From assembly GCF_013376455.1 (NCBI RefSeq), contig NZ_CP045504.1, positions 3,431,001-3,495,000 of the forward strand: 64,000 bases of DNA, given 5' to 3'. The DNA is from Desulfolutivibrio sulfodismutans DSM 3696. GTDB lineage: Bacteria; Desulfobacterota; Desulfovibrionia; Desulfovibrionales; Desulfovibrionaceae. The position numbers were made by a program, and so were the translations under genes. The notes below the pieces were generated by a model that searched no databases, was not told the origin of the DNA, and saw nothing but the letters and a program-made list of their open reading frames with translations. Positions 49,486 through 58,584 of the stretch are shown here, one piece after another; the first letter of the stretch is position 1; each line of letters starts with the position of its first letter.

Positions 49486-50787
49486 ATGGATCAGCTCATG
49501 TCCCGCAACATCTTTGACGAACTGTCCTGGCGCGGCCTGGTCAACCAGGTGTCCGACGCCGAAACCCTTCGCGAACATCTGGATTCCCCCGGCCGGGTCA
49601 TCTACTGCGGCTTCGACCCCACAGCCGACAGCCTGCACATCGGCAATCTCGTGCCCCTTCTCGGGCTGGCGCGTTTCGCCCTGGCCGGACACCGTCCCCT
49701 GTTTCTGCTCGGCGGGGCCACGGGGCTGATCGGCGATCCCAGCGGCAAGGACAAGGAACGCACCCTCAATGCCGCCGAAAAGGTCCAGGCCTCGGCGGAA
49801 AAGATCAAGACCCAGGCCATGGGCTTTTTTGAGCGCATGGGCGTGGCGGACAACATCGAACCCGTCAACAACCTGGACTGGACCAAAAATCTCTCCATCA
49901 TCGATTTCCTGCGCGACGTGGGCAAACACTTCACGGTCAACTACATGCTGGCCAAGGAGTCCGTGAAGGGTCGCATCAACCGGGAAGAGACCGGCATCTC
50001 CTACACCGAATTCAGTTACATGATCCTGCAGGCCTATGACTTCCGGCATCTCTCCGAGACGCGCGGCTGCACCCTGCAGATCGGCGGCGGCGACCAGTTC
50101 GGCAACATCACCGCCGGGCTCGAATTCATCCGCCGTTCCCGGCCCGCCCCGGCCTTCGCCCTGACCTTCCCGCTGATCACCACGGCCTCCGGGGCCAAGT
50201 TCGGCAAGAGCGAGAAGGGGGCCATCTTCCTCGATAAGAACCTGACCTCGCCCTACGCCTTCTACCAGTACTGGTTCAACACCGATGACCGCGACGTCAT
50301 CAACTATCTCAAGTACTTCACCCTGCTCGACCACGAGAGCATCGAAAGCCTGGCCATCGAACTGGCGGACAACCCCCACCTGCGCCAGGCCCAGAAACGG
50401 CTGGCCCTGGAGGTCACCACCATGATCCACGGCGCAGCCGAGACCCAAAAAGTCCTGGACGCCAGCCAGGCCCTCTTCGGCGCAGGCGACCTCGCCGCCG
50501 CCGATCCCGACACCCTGTGCGCCGCCCTGGAGGCCGCGCCGAGCATGGCCTATCCGTCCCTTTCGGCCATCCCGCCCCTGCCCAAACTCCTGGCCGATCT
50601 GGGACTGTGTCCGTCCAATTCCCAGGCCCGCAAAGACATCAAGGCCGGGGCCATCTCCATCAACGGACAACGCGTCGCCGCCGAAGACCACGCCTACGGC
50701 ACCGACGACCTCCTGGCGGGACGCATCCTGCTGGTGCGCAAGGGCAAGAAAAATTACGGCGTCGTCACCCTGGGCGACGACGCATAA
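49486..50787 (+). CDS. tyrS: tyrosyl-tRNA synthetase
   Basis: Class I synthetase, 433 residues. The HIGH motif is HIGN (residues 51-54, in DPTADSLHIGNLVPLL), KFGKS takes the KMSKS place, and the C-terminal S4-type RNA-binding domain (SNSQARKDIKAGAISINGQ) is present. Starts at 49486 or four codons later at 49498 (GGAT upstream). The upstream frame to 49411 overlaps the lipoprotein and is unlikely. Confidence 0.95.
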   Translation: MDQLMSRNIFDELSWRGLVNQVSDAETLREHLDSPGRVIYCGFDPTADSLHIGNLVPLLGLARFALAGHRPLFLLGGATGLIGDPSGKDKERTLNAAEKVQASAEKIKTQAMGFFERMGVADNIEPVNNLDWTKNLSIIDFLRDVGKHFTVNYMLAKESVKGRINREETGISYTEFSYMILQAYDFRHLSETRGCTLQIGGGDQFGNITAGLEFIRRSRPAPAFALTFPLITTASGAKFGKSEKGAIFLDKNLTSPYAFYQYWFNTDDRDVINYLKYFTLLDHESIESLAIELADNPHLRQAQKRLALEVTTMIHGAAETQKVLDASQALFGAGDLAAADPDTLCAALEAAPSMAYPSLSAIPPLPKLLADLGLCPSNSQARKDIKAGAISINGQRVAAEDHAYGTDDLLAGRILLVRKGKKNYGVVTLGDDA

Positions 50788-50820
50788 ACGGGCGTCGGGG
50801 CTGCAGCCCCGAACCCCGCC

Positions 50821-50841
50821 CGGGGGGAATCATTCCCCCCG
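50821..50841. repeat. perfect palindrome 1 downstream of tyrS
   Basis: CGGGGGGAAT and ATTCCCCCCG flank a single C: a 10-bp perfect palindrome 33 bases after the tyrS stop. Confidence 0.85.
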
Positions 50842-50848
50842 GACCCCC

Positions 50849-50907
50849 CGGTTTCCGGGCGTCGATCCCCGGCGCGCCGCGCCGGGGATCGACGCCCGGG
50901 AAGCCGG
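50849..50907. repeat. large palindrome 2 between tyrS and the prenyltransferase
   Basis: A perfect 20-bp stem (50856-50875 with 50879-50898, 3-base loop GCC) extends imperfectly outward to about 29 bp. No U-run follows. Confidence 0.85.
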
Positions 50908-50976
50908 GATGTCCCGGGAAAGTGATCGCTCCCGCGCGCGGACGCGAAGCGCGATGAAGTTTTTTGAAGAGGGGGT

Positions 50977-51016
50977 CCGGGGGGGAAACTTTTTTTCAAA
51001 AAAGTTTCCCCCCCGG
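50977..51016. repeat. large palindrome 3 just before the prenyltransferase
   Basis: A perfect 19-bp stem with a 2-base loop: CC, seven G, AAAC, six T on the left, mirrored on the right. It lies 16 bases before the start codon at 51033 and could act as a tyrS terminator and as a leader hairpin for the next gene. Confidence 0.9.
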
Positions 51017-51032
51017 CCGCCGGAGGCGCTCC

Positions 51033-51893
51033 ATGAAACGACTCGCCGTGTTGGCCGGGCGGTATGCCCGGCTGGTCAAGATCGAGCATTCGGTGTTCGC
51101 CTTGCCGTTCGCCTATGTGGGGCTGTTTTTGGCCGCCGGGGGCTGGCCGGGATTGGGCAAGTTTTTCTTGCTGACGGTGGCCATGGTGGCGGTGCGTTCC
51201 TATTCCATGGCCATGAACCGGTTGGCGGACCTGCGGTTTGATCGGGAGAATCCGAGGACCAAGCGGCGGGAGCTGGTCACGGGCGAGGTGGGCGTGCCCG
51301 GGGCGGCGCTGTTCACGGCCGGGTGCGCGGCTCTGTTTGTTGCGGCCTGCGCCGGGCTCAATACGCTGTGTCTGGCCCTGTCGCCGGTGGTGCTGGTCTG
51401 GGCCGGGTTCTACAGCCTGACCAAGCGCTTCACCTGGATGTGCCATTTCATTTTGGGTTCGGTTCTGGGGCTGTCGCCTGTGGCCGGCTGGCTGGCCTAT
51501 GAGCCCGCGTTTTCCGTGCGCGCCGTGCTCTTCGGCCTGGGCGTGACCTTCTGGACGGCGGGATTCGATATTTTGTATGCCTGCCAGGATGTGGAATTCG
51601 ACCGGCAGCACGGGCTGAAATCCGTCCCGGCCCGGTTCGGCGTGGGCGCGGCCCTGGCCTTTTCCTCCCTGGCCCATGTCAACGCCGTGATTTTCTATGC
51701 CCTGGCCGGGTGGGCGGCGGGGCTGTCCTGGTTTTATTTCCTTTTTTTCGCGGCCAGCGCCGGGCTGCTTCTGGTCGAACACCTGATCCTGTCGGAAAAC
51801 GACATGTCCCGGGTGAACATGGCCTTTTTCACCATCAACGGGGTGGTGGCCGCCGGGCTCGGCCTGGGGGTGCTTCTGGACATCTTCGTCTGA
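51033..51893 (+). CDS. UbiA-family prenyltransferase, probably MqnP of futalosine menaquinone synthesis
   Basis: The 286-residue membrane protein has eight or nine TM segments and both aspartate-rich motifs: NRLADLRFDREN (NxxxDxxxD) and DVEFDRQHG. It prenylates an aromatic quinone precursor. Organisms of this type use the futalosine pathway, so MqnP is likelier than UbiA, but the window contains no other mqn gene. CGGAGG precedes ATG 51033. Confidence 0.88.
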   Translation: MKRLAVLAGRYARLVKIEHSVFALPFAYVGLFLAAGGWPGLGKFFLLTVAMVAVRSYSMAMNRLADLRFDRENPRTKRRELVTGEVGVPGAALFTAGCAALFVAACAGLNTLCLALSPVVLVWAGFYSLTKRFTWMCHFILGSVLGLSPVAGWLAYEPAFSVRAVLFGLGVTFWTAGFDILYACQDVEFDRQHGLKSVPARFGVGAALAFSSLAHVNAVIFYALAGWAAGLSWFYFLFFAASAGLLLVEHLILSENDMSRVNMAFFTINGVVAAGLGLGVLLDIFV

Positions 51894-52011
51894 TGAACCG
51901 GGAGGCGGCCGCCGTTTGGCGCCGTGGCCGTCTGGACAGCCTGTGGTGGGGACTTTATAGAGAAGGCAGGCCGCGCCATCGACGACGGCCACACAGCACG
52001 GGAGGTGCGTT

Positions 52012-52344
52012 ATGGATCAAAACGCCTGCACGGGCTGCAAGATGAGCCCTTTCACGCTGACCGCCGTGGGACTGACGCTGTTGTTCGTGATTTTCATGTT
52101 CGTCACCGGGGTCATGGTCCGCTGGTGGGTCATGCTGCCTCTGGGCTTTGCGGCCTTTTTCCTGTTCCGGATGCGGCGCGACCAGGCCGAGGGATGCGAG
52201 AAAACGCTCTGCTGCTGGGGCTCTTGGGCCATTGTCGCCCTGCTGCTTTTGCGCGACGCCTGCCTGTCCTCCCGGTTGGCCGGAATCTACGGCGCGGTGG
52301 AGAACGTGGCGGGCGAGGCGGCCAAGTCCGCCCTGAACCTGTAG
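52012..52344 (+). CDS. small membrane protein of unknown function
   Basis: The 110-residue protein has three hydrophobic segments (LTAVGLTLLFVIFMFVTGVMV; MLPLGFAAFFLF; WGSWAIVALLLL) and six cysteines, including CTGC near the N-terminus and CEKTLCC. It is not recognised. GGGAGG stands six bases before the ATG. Confidence 0.65.
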   Translation: MDQNACTGCKMSPFTLTAVGLTLLFVIFMFVTGVMVRWWVMLPLGFAAFFLFRMRRDQAEGCEKTLCCWGSWAIVALLLLRDACLSSRLAGIYGAVENVAGEAAKSALNL

Positions 52345-52383
52345 GCCGGGCCCGGACAACCCAACGCAACACCAGGAGGCGGC

Positions 52384-52953
52384 ATGCGCGGGGCGCGGAT
52401 CGAGCGGATATCCCACCATGCCACGGTGTCCGGCCATGTCCGGGTGGCCGTGGCCGACGACGACCTGATTGTGCGCACCTGCCGCGCGGCCCGGGACAAT
52501 CCCCGGGGCCGGGAGGTCCATCGGTTTCATGCCGCCGACGATGATCCGCTGCAGCGCATGATCAATGCCCTGTGCCCGGGAAGCTACGTGCAGCCGCATC
52601 GCCATGTGGCGCCGGAGAAGGCGGAGAGTTTCGTGATCCTGCGCGGGGCCTTGGGCGTGGTGTTGTTCGATGACGCGGGAAACGCCAGGGAAAAGGACTT
52701 CATCCTGCTTGAGCGGGAGCGCGGCGTGCATCTGGCGGACATCCTGCCCGGGGTCTGGCACACCATTTTCGCCCTGGCCCCGGAAACGGCCGCCTTCGAG
52801 GCCAAGGCCGGGCCATATCTGGCCGAATCGGCCAAGGGGTTCGCGCCGTTCGCCCCGGCCGAGGGAAGCCCCGGGGCTGCGGCCTACCTGATGGCCCTGG
52901 AGGACCGGTTCCGCAGCGTGTGGGGCCTTGCGCCGCGCGCCTGGGGGAAGTGA
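52384..52953 (+). CDS. WbuC-family cupin-fold metalloprotein
   Basis: The 189-residue protein has the WbuC cupin pattern RMINALCPGSYVQPHRHVAPEKAESFVILRG, with histidines of the metal site, and a second strand set with GVWHTIFAL. Members are often near O-antigen genes; here it is not, and its substrate is unknown. GGAGG precedes the ATG. Confidence 0.85.
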   Translation: MRGARIERISHHATVSGHVRVAVADDDLIVRTCRAARDNPRGREVHRFHAADDDPLQRMINALCPGSYVQPHRHVAPEKAESFVILRGALGVVLFDDAGNAREKDFILLERERGVHLADILPGVWHTIFALAPETAAFEAKAGPYLAESAKGFAPFAPAEGSPGAAAYLMALEDRFRSVWGLAPRAWGK

Positions 52954-53051
52954 GTGACTGGAAAGGATTGGCGCTTCTTTGGAGAGCCTTTCGCCGCGCG
53001 CCTGGAGGGGTGGCCAAGAAACCGGGCATGCCGCAAGCGGCGTGGGGAGGC

Positions 53052-54305
53052 TCAGGAGGCCAGCACCCGGTTGCGCCCCGAACGCTTGCACTGATAGAGC
53101 ATGGCGTCGGCGGTGGCCAGCATCTCCTCCAGGGATTTGTGCGGCTCGCAGCATACGCCGATGCTCACCGTGACCGAGATGCTCGCGCCATCCACCCGGG
53201 TGCGTGAGCGTTCGATGCTGCGGCGCAGTTCGTCGAACACGGTAAGCGCCGCCTGCCGGTTCATGTTCACGGCCAGCACGCAGAATTCCTCGCCCCCATA
53301 GCGGGCCACGATGTCCGATCCCCGGAAGCGCCCGGACAGGCCTTCGGCCACATGCTTGAGCACCTCGTCCCCGGCCTTGTGCCCGTGGGTGTCGTTGACC
53401 TTCTTGAAGAAATCGATGTCGATCATGGCCACGGCCAGGGTCATGGAGTCGCGCAGGGCGAGGGAGTGGAATTTTTTCCCGGCGTCGAAGAAATAGCGGC
53501 GGTTGTAGAGGCCGGTGAGGGCGTCGCGGATGGAGGCTTCCTTGAGCTTGCGCACCAGTTCGAGCATGTCCAGGCATTGGGTGACGCGGCAGTAGAACTC
53601 CTCGCTGGCAAAGGGCTTGGCCAGGTAGTCGTTGGCCCCGACCTTGAGGAATCGCGCGGATAAAAGCTCCTCGGTGCTGGCCGAGACGCCGATGATGGCC
53701 AGATCCTCCTTGCGGTGTTCGCGGCGGATGGCCCGGGTGAGTTCCAGGCCGTCCATGCCGGGCATGTGGTATTCGGCGATCAGCAGGCGCAACGCAGGGT
53801 TTCGCGACAACAGGCGCAAGGCCTCCTCACCGTCTGAGGCCTCCATGACCGAGAAGTCGTGGACCTCAAGGAGCCGACGCACATGGCGGCGCAGGGTGGC
53901 CGAATCGTCCGCCACCAGGATGCTTATGTATTTGTTTTTGTAAATGCGCTTGACGAGGTTGCAGACGTAATCCAGGCTGTCGGGGGCCTCCTTGAGCACA
54001 TAGTCCACCACGCGCTTGGCCCAGATGGCGTCGCGGTATTCCTCGTCGAAGGCCCCGGTGTAGACGATGACCGGGATGCCCTTGGCGATGAGGTAGTCCA
54101 CGGTGTGGCCGTCCGGGGAGTCGGGAAGGTGCAGGTCCACCACGGCCACGAAAAAGTCCGGCTGCTCGGGACTTTCCTCAAGAATGTAGACGGTCTCTTC
54201 GTAGGTTGAGGCCCAACTGGTATCGAAGAACAATTCGTCTTCAATTTTACGGATGAGGACGCGGGCGAATACCTTGCTGTCCTCGACGATAAGCACTTTT
54301 TCCAT
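53052..54305 (-). CDS. double-receiver diguanylate cyclase
   Basis: The 417-residue protein has REC1 (about 3-118, acceptor D57 in VVDLHLP), REC2 (about 127-245) and GGDEF (about 255-415). In REC2 the acceptor aspartate is replaced by E178 (LLIAEYHMPGMDG), though K230 (LAKPF) remains. The cyclase site GGEEF (337-341) and inhibitory site RGSD (328-331) are intact, so it should make c-di-GMP under feedback control. It is divergent from the histidine kinase gene, its likely partner. Confidence 0.92.
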   Translation of the reverse strand: MEKVLIVEDSKVFARVLIRKIEDELFFDTSWASTYEETVYILEESPEQPDFFVAVVDLHLPDSPDGHTVDYLIAKGIPVIVYTGAFDEEYRDAIWAKRVVDYVLKEAPDSLDYVCNLVKRIYKNKYISILVADDSATLRRHVRRLLEVHDFSVMEASDGEEALRLLSRNPALRLLIAEYHMPGMDGLELTRAIRREHRKEDLAIIGVSASTEELLSARFLKVGANDYLAKPFASEEFYCRVTQCLDMLELVRKLKEASIRDALTGLYNRRYFFDAGKKFHSLALRDSMTLAVAMIDIDFFKKVNDTHGHKAGDEVLKHVAEGLSGRFRGSDIVARYGGEEFCVLAVNMNRQAALTVFDELRRSIERSRTRVDGASISVTVSIGVCCEPHKSLEEMLATADAMLYQCKRSGRNRVLAS

Positions 54306-54382
54306 GAGTCCATGCCGGGCGGTAGTTGCACATGCCTTGCACCGAGTGTGACAAAGACCACGGGAAAAAGCCAGGACGAATC

Positions 54383-56377
54383 ATGGTCGCTGATAAGGAA
54401 AATACTACGGAGAAAATGGCCGCGCCGAGCCGGGGCGAGACGCTCATGGCCGCCGGGCTGGGCGGGCTGCATCAGGTGTTTTTTGAGCATGCCCTGTCCG
54501 CCATCCTGGTGTTGTCCCGGGAGGGGCTGGTGCTGGATGTGAGCCGGGTGGTGGTCGAGAAGCTCGGCATGCCGCTTACGGCGATTCGCAGGCGGCATGT
54601 GGGGGAGTTCATGCCCGAGCGCGAGGCCCGGGCGCTTTTGCGTCAGGTGGACAGGGTGTTTCGCGGCGGCGCGGCCATCCGCAACGCGGGCATGGTCGTC
54701 AGCCTGGGGCGGGGCGAGATTTCCGTGGCCTCGATCTTTCCCCTGCCGGGCGAGGACGGAAGCGTCCAGGCCGTGTGCGCCATGGCCTCGGACATCGCCG
54801 AACGCCGGGCGGCCGAAGAGGCCTTGCGCCAAAGCGAGGAGAAGTATCGCAGCATCTTCGAAAATTCGGCTGAGGGCATTTTTCAGTTTTATCCCGACGG
54901 CCGGATCATTGAATGCAACCCGGCCATGGCCCGCATCCTGGGCTACGCCTCGCCCGCCGAACTCATCGCCGAGGAGGGCGACATCCTGCGCCGCATCCAT
55001 GTCCAGCAGGAGGCCCGACTGGAATTTTTGCGCACCCTGGCCAAAAACGGCCGGGTGTTCGACTTCGAGGCCCAGGTGTATCGCCGGGACGGACGCCGGG
55101 TGTGGATTTCCACCAACGCCCTGGCGGTCATGGGGCCGGACGGGAAGCTGTTGCGGGTGGAGGGCGCGGCCCGGGACATCACGGCCCGCAAGCGCGCCGA
55201 AGAGGAACGCATGCTTTTGGTGGCCGCCGTGGAGCAGGCCGCCGAGGGCATGGTCATCATCGGCCGGGATTTCAGGGCCCAGTACGCCAACCCGGCCTTT
55301 GCCCGCATCGTGGGCTCGGGCCTGGGAATGGCCGGGGTCGGTGCGGACGAGTTGCAGCGCAGCGTGGATCCGTTTTTGACCGATTCCGTGCGCGGCATCC
55401 TGGCCTTGGGGCTCAAGTGGTCCGGCCGGGCCCGGCAGACCCGCCGCGACGGCAGCCAGTACGTGGCCGAGGTGCTCATCACGCCCATCCGGGACGAGAC
55501 CGCGCGGGTCTGCAACCATGTGGTCCTGGTGCGCGACGTGACCCATGAGATCCGGCTGGAGCGCCGCCTGCGCCAGGCCGAAAAACTGGAGGCCATCGGC
55601 GTGTTGGCCGGGGGCATCGCCCACGACTTCAACAACATCCTGACCCCCATCCTGCTCAATACCGAGGTGGCCCTGTCCGACCTGGACGCAGACCATCCCC
55701 TGCGCCGTCCCCTGACGGACGTGGTGGACGCCGCCGAGCGGGCCAGGGATCTGGTCAAGCAGATCCTGGTCTTTTCCCGGCGCGAGGATGCCGTCAAAAA
55801 CCTCTTGATTTTAAATCCCCTGGTCAAGGAAACCGTGAAGATCATGCGCGGATTGACCCCGGCCAACGTCACTATGGAGGCGGACATCTCGGAGCGCGGC
55901 ATGGCCATCAGGGCCGATCCGGCCCAGGTGCACCAGGTGCTCGTGAATCTGTGCATGAACGCGGCCCATGCCATGACCCCGGACGGCGGGGAGCTGGCCG
56001 TGGCCCTTGAGGTGGTGGGGATCGACGGCGGCGGCGCGGAGGGCGGTTCGGCCCCGGAGACGACGGACCCCCTGTCCGGATTGGGCGAGTCCGTGCGCTC
56101 GGTGCTCGACCTGACGCCCGGGCGTTATGCCGCCCTGTCCGTGCGGGACACGGGGCACGGCATGGACCGGACCATCATGGAACGCATCTTCGAGCCGTTT
56201 TTCACCACCAAGCCGCCGGGCCAGGGCACGGGTATGGGGCTGGCGGCGGTGCATGGCATCGTCAAGGCCTGCGGCGGCGCGGTGACGGTCAGGAGCGTCC
56301 CGGGCCGGGGCAGCGTGTTCGTGGTCTTTTTCCCCCTGGCCGGGGACGCGGAGGCGCAGGTGGAGCAGCCCCGCTGA
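54383..56377 (+). CDS. PAS-domain sensor histidine kinase
   Basis: The 664-residue soluble protein has three PAS domains (about 25-145, 150-275 and 280-395), a HisKA domain with H414 (GGIAHDFNNIL) and a HATPase domain with N-box (LCMNAAHAM), G1 (DTGHGM), F-box (IFEPFFTTK) and G2 (GTGMGLAAV). It lacks a receiver. A start at 54416 is also possible. It is divergent from the double-REC cyclase. Confidence 0.9.
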   Translation: MVADKENTTEKMAAPSRGETLMAAGLGGLHQVFFEHALSAILVLSREGLVLDVSRVVVEKLGMPLTAIRRRHVGEFMPEREARALLRQVDRVFRGGAAIRNAGMVVSLGRGEISVASIFPLPGEDGSVQAVCAMASDIAERRAAEEALRQSEEKYRSIFENSAEGIFQFYPDGRIIECNPAMARILGYASPAELIAEEGDILRRIHVQQEARLEFLRTLAKNGRVFDFEAQVYRRDGRRVWISTNALAVMGPDGKLLRVEGAARDITARKRAEEERMLLVAAVEQAAEGMVIIGRDFRAQYANPAFARIVGSGLGMAGVGADELQRSVDPFLTDSVRGILALGLKWSGRARQTRRDGSQYVAEVLITPIRDETARVCNHVVLVRDVTHEIRLERRLRQAEKLEAIGVLAGGIAHDFNNILTPILLNTEVALSDLDADHPLRRPLTDVVDAAERARDLVKQILVFSRREDAVKNLLILNPLVKETVKIMRGLTPANVTMEADISERGMAIRADPAQVHQVLVNLCMNAAHAMTPDGGELAVALEVVGIDGGGAEGGSAPETTDPLSGLGESVRSVLDLTPGRYAALSVRDTGHGMDRTIMERIFEPFFTTKPPGQGTGMGLAAVHGIVKACGGAVTVRSVPGRGSVFVVFFPLAGDAEAQVEQPR

Positions 56378-57070
56378 TCATTCTCCCGGCGGCAGCGGTA
56401 CGTCCAGGAGGGGACACGCCTTCCAGCCGTCGGCGTCGAAGTGCCACCACTCCGAGGAAATGGGCCGAAACCCGTGCCGGGCCATGGCCTCGGCCAGAAG
56501 TCGGCTGTTGGCCGCAGCCTTGGGGTCGCCGCCGGTGAAATTTCTCGAAGCCCTGGGCGAGAAGTCGTCGAACTCCGTGGGCATGGGCAGCGCCCGGCCC
56601 TCCCCGTCCACCAGCCCCGCATCCACGGCCATGCCCCGGTTGTGCTTGGACCCGGACACGGGTCTGCCGCCCTCTTCCACGGGCCTGCCCACGTAGCCCT
56701 TGTCCGGGGTCACTTCCCAAAAGGTCTTTTGCACGGAAAACGGCCGGTAGCAGTCGTAGAGCACAAGCCCCAGGCCCCGGGTTTGCAGGTCGGCCTGCAC
56801 CGCCGCGAGCCGGATGGCCGCCTCCTGACGCAGAAAACAACGTCCCGAGGGGTAGACCGCCTGGCCGGTGAAGTTGTTCGTCGTGGCGTAGCGCATGTCC
56901 AGACGGATGGTGGGGTCCAGGGCCGTGACCTCCACCAGCCCGGCCCGGGTGAGGGCCGATATCCCGGGGTCAGGCGAGGGCTCGGCGGCCCGGGCCGTGT
57001 CCGGGGTGAAAAGGCCGGGCAGGATGGCCACAAGGATCGCCCACGAGGCGAAACGGCGCGGCAGGGTCAT
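56378..57070 (-). CDS. exported VanX/DdpX-like D-Ala-D-Ala dipeptidase
   Basis: The 230-residue peptidase M15 enzyme has zinc ligands H143 and D150 (SKHNRGMAVD) and H210 with catalytic E207 (SEWWHFD). A signal peptide (ASWAILVAILPGLFTPDTARAA) places it in the periplasm, as expected for peptidoglycan-dipeptide scavenging rather than vancomycin resistance. GGGAGG precedes ATG 57070. It converges with the kinase gene without a gap. Confidence 0.88.
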   Translation of the reverse strand: MTLPRRFASWAILVAILPGLFTPDTARAAEPSPDPGISALTRAGLVEVTALDPTIRLDMRYATTNNFTGQAVYPSGRCFLRQEAAIRLAAVQADLQTRGLGLVLYDCYRPFSVQKTFWEVTPDKGYVGRPVEEGGRPVSGSKHNRGMAVDAGLVDGEGRALPMPTEFDDFSPRASRNFTGGDPKAAANSRLLAEAMARHGFRPISSEWWHFDADGWKACPLLDVPLPPGE

Positions 57071-57415
57071 GCGGACAGGCCTCCCTGGGACGGCGTGCGT
57101 CCCGATTTTACGTGACACCCGCGTCCTGCCGCATTCGCCCCGGATTGTCCATGCCCGGGCGCAGCGGGGGAACGGGCGCCAGAGCCGTCGGCCGAGGTGA
57201 AAGACGTCTCCGATCCTGCGCGGAACAGGCGAAAGGGGCATGGCCTGTCGCTTGGGGAGATGGCTTGTCCGTTCCCGCGCCTGTCCCTGCCCCTGCCCCC
57301 GCCCGGGGGCGGATTTGCGGCGGGATCGCTTGACGCCGGCGGCGCGACGATGAAATACAGGGGTGAGACGGGCCGCTGTCCCCAAACCGGGGGAGGGCCC
57401 GCAAGGAGAACGGCA
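57071..57415. other. divergent intergenic region, dipeptidase/tpx
   Basis: About 345 GC-rich bases that must hold both promoters. A TTGACG at about 57330 is the best -35 candidate for tpx but has no convincing -10. No gene seen. Confidence 0.5.
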
Positions 57416-57934
57416 ATGCGCGAGAAAAAAGGCGTGGTGACCTTTCAGGGCAACCCCCTGACCCTTTTGGGCGAGGATGTGGCCGCAGGGGCCAAGGCTC
57501 CGGACTTTACCGCCCTGACCAACGATCTGGCCCCGGCGCATCTTTCGGATTTCACGGAGAAGGTGCTGGTGGTGGTGTCCGTGCCCTCGGTGGACACCCC
57601 GGTGTGCGACCTGGAGACCCGGCGTTTCAACGCCGAGGCCACGGGCCTTGGCCCCGACGTGCGCATCCTGGTGGTCAGCATGGATCTGCCTTTTGCCCAG
57701 AAACGCTGGTGTGCGGCCGCCGGGGCGGATCGGGTGACGACGCTTTCCGACCACGCCCTGGCCTCCTTCGGGGAGGCCTACGGGGTGCTCATCAAGGAGC
57801 TGCGGCTTCTGGCCCGGGCGGTGTTCGTCGTGAACGCGGCGCGAACCGTGACCTACGTCCAGGTGGTTCCGGAGGTGACTCAGGAACCGGACTACGCCGC
57901 CGTTCTGGCTGCGGCAAAGGCCGCCCTGGCATGA
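57416..57934 (+). CDS. tpx: thiol peroxidase Tpx
   Basis: An atypical 2-Cys peroxiredoxin reducing peroxides with thioredoxin. The 172-residue protein has peroxidatic C64 (SVDTPVCDLETRRFN) and resolving C99 (AQKRWCAAAG). AAGGAGAA precedes ATG 57416; an upstream in-frame extension is not similar. Its stop overlaps the next gene's start (ATGA). Confidence 0.96.
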   Translation: MREKKGVVTFQGNPLTLLGEDVAAGAKAPDFTALTNDLAPAHLSDFTEKVLVVVSVPSVDTPVCDLETRRFNAEATGLGPDVRILVVSMDLPFAQKRWCAAAGADRVTTLSDHALASFGEAYGVLIKELRLLARAVFVVNAARTVTYVQVVPEVTQEPDYAAVLAAAKAALA

Positions 57935-58548
57935 TGCGCGGCTTTTTTTCCCGAACCGCCACGGCGTGTGTGCTGTGCGCGGCGGTTTTGTCGTGCACGG
58001 GATGCGGGGCCTACCGGGCCAACGTGGCCTGTCAGGCCGTGGTGGAGAAGGAAGAGCTGGGCCGGGGCGCGGCCGTGGTTGTCGAGGCCGCCGATGCCCG
58101 GCCGGACGCCACCGTGGGCCAGCGCAATCCGGACTCGAAGATGGCCGGGACCGTGGTCGTGGACCCGGAGGTGGCCCAGCTCCTGCGCCGGGCCGCAGGA
58201 GACGGGCTGGTCGCCAAGGGGTTTTCCCCGGCCGCCCCGTCCGAATCCGTAGTCCGCACCCTGACCGTGGAGCTCGCCACCCTGACCTATACCGGGACGC
58301 CGCGCCTGGGCGGGATCACGGCCGAGGCCCGGGTGGTCCTGAACGTGACCGTGGACAACAACGGGGCGATCCTGAAAAAGGCCTACGACGCCAGCACCCA
58401 GTGGAAGCTTAACGGGGACAATGTGGAGCCGGATTTCGACCGCCTGCTGGGACAGACCCTGTCCAAGGCCGTCTCGAAAATGGCGGGCGATTACGACCTG
58501 CTCAACTTTCTCGTCAAAACCGTGTTGCGGACCCGGGATCTGGGCTAG
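57931..58548 (+). CDS. YajG-like lipoprotein
   Basis: The 205-residue protein has a lipoprotein signal (TACVLCAAVLSCTGCGA, acylation at C22 or C25). The body resembles the YajG family: GTVVVDPEVAQLLRRAAGDGLVAKGF, LTVELATLTY and a conserved C-terminal helix. It is coupled to tpx by an ATGA overlap. Function unknown. Confidence 0.78.
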   Translation: MMRGFFSRTATACVLCAAVLSCTGCGAYRANVACQAVVEKEELGRGAAVVVEAADARPDATVGQRNPDSKMAGTVVVDPEVAQLLRRAAGDGLVAKGFSPAAPSESVVRTLTVELATLTYTGTPRLGGITAEARVVLNVTVDNNGAILKKAYDASTQWKLNGDNVEPDFDRLLGQTLSKAVSKMAGDYDLLNFLVKTVLRTRDLG

Positions 58549-58584
58549 GCCCGCCCGCGCCGCACCGAAAAAGGATTTTTGTTC

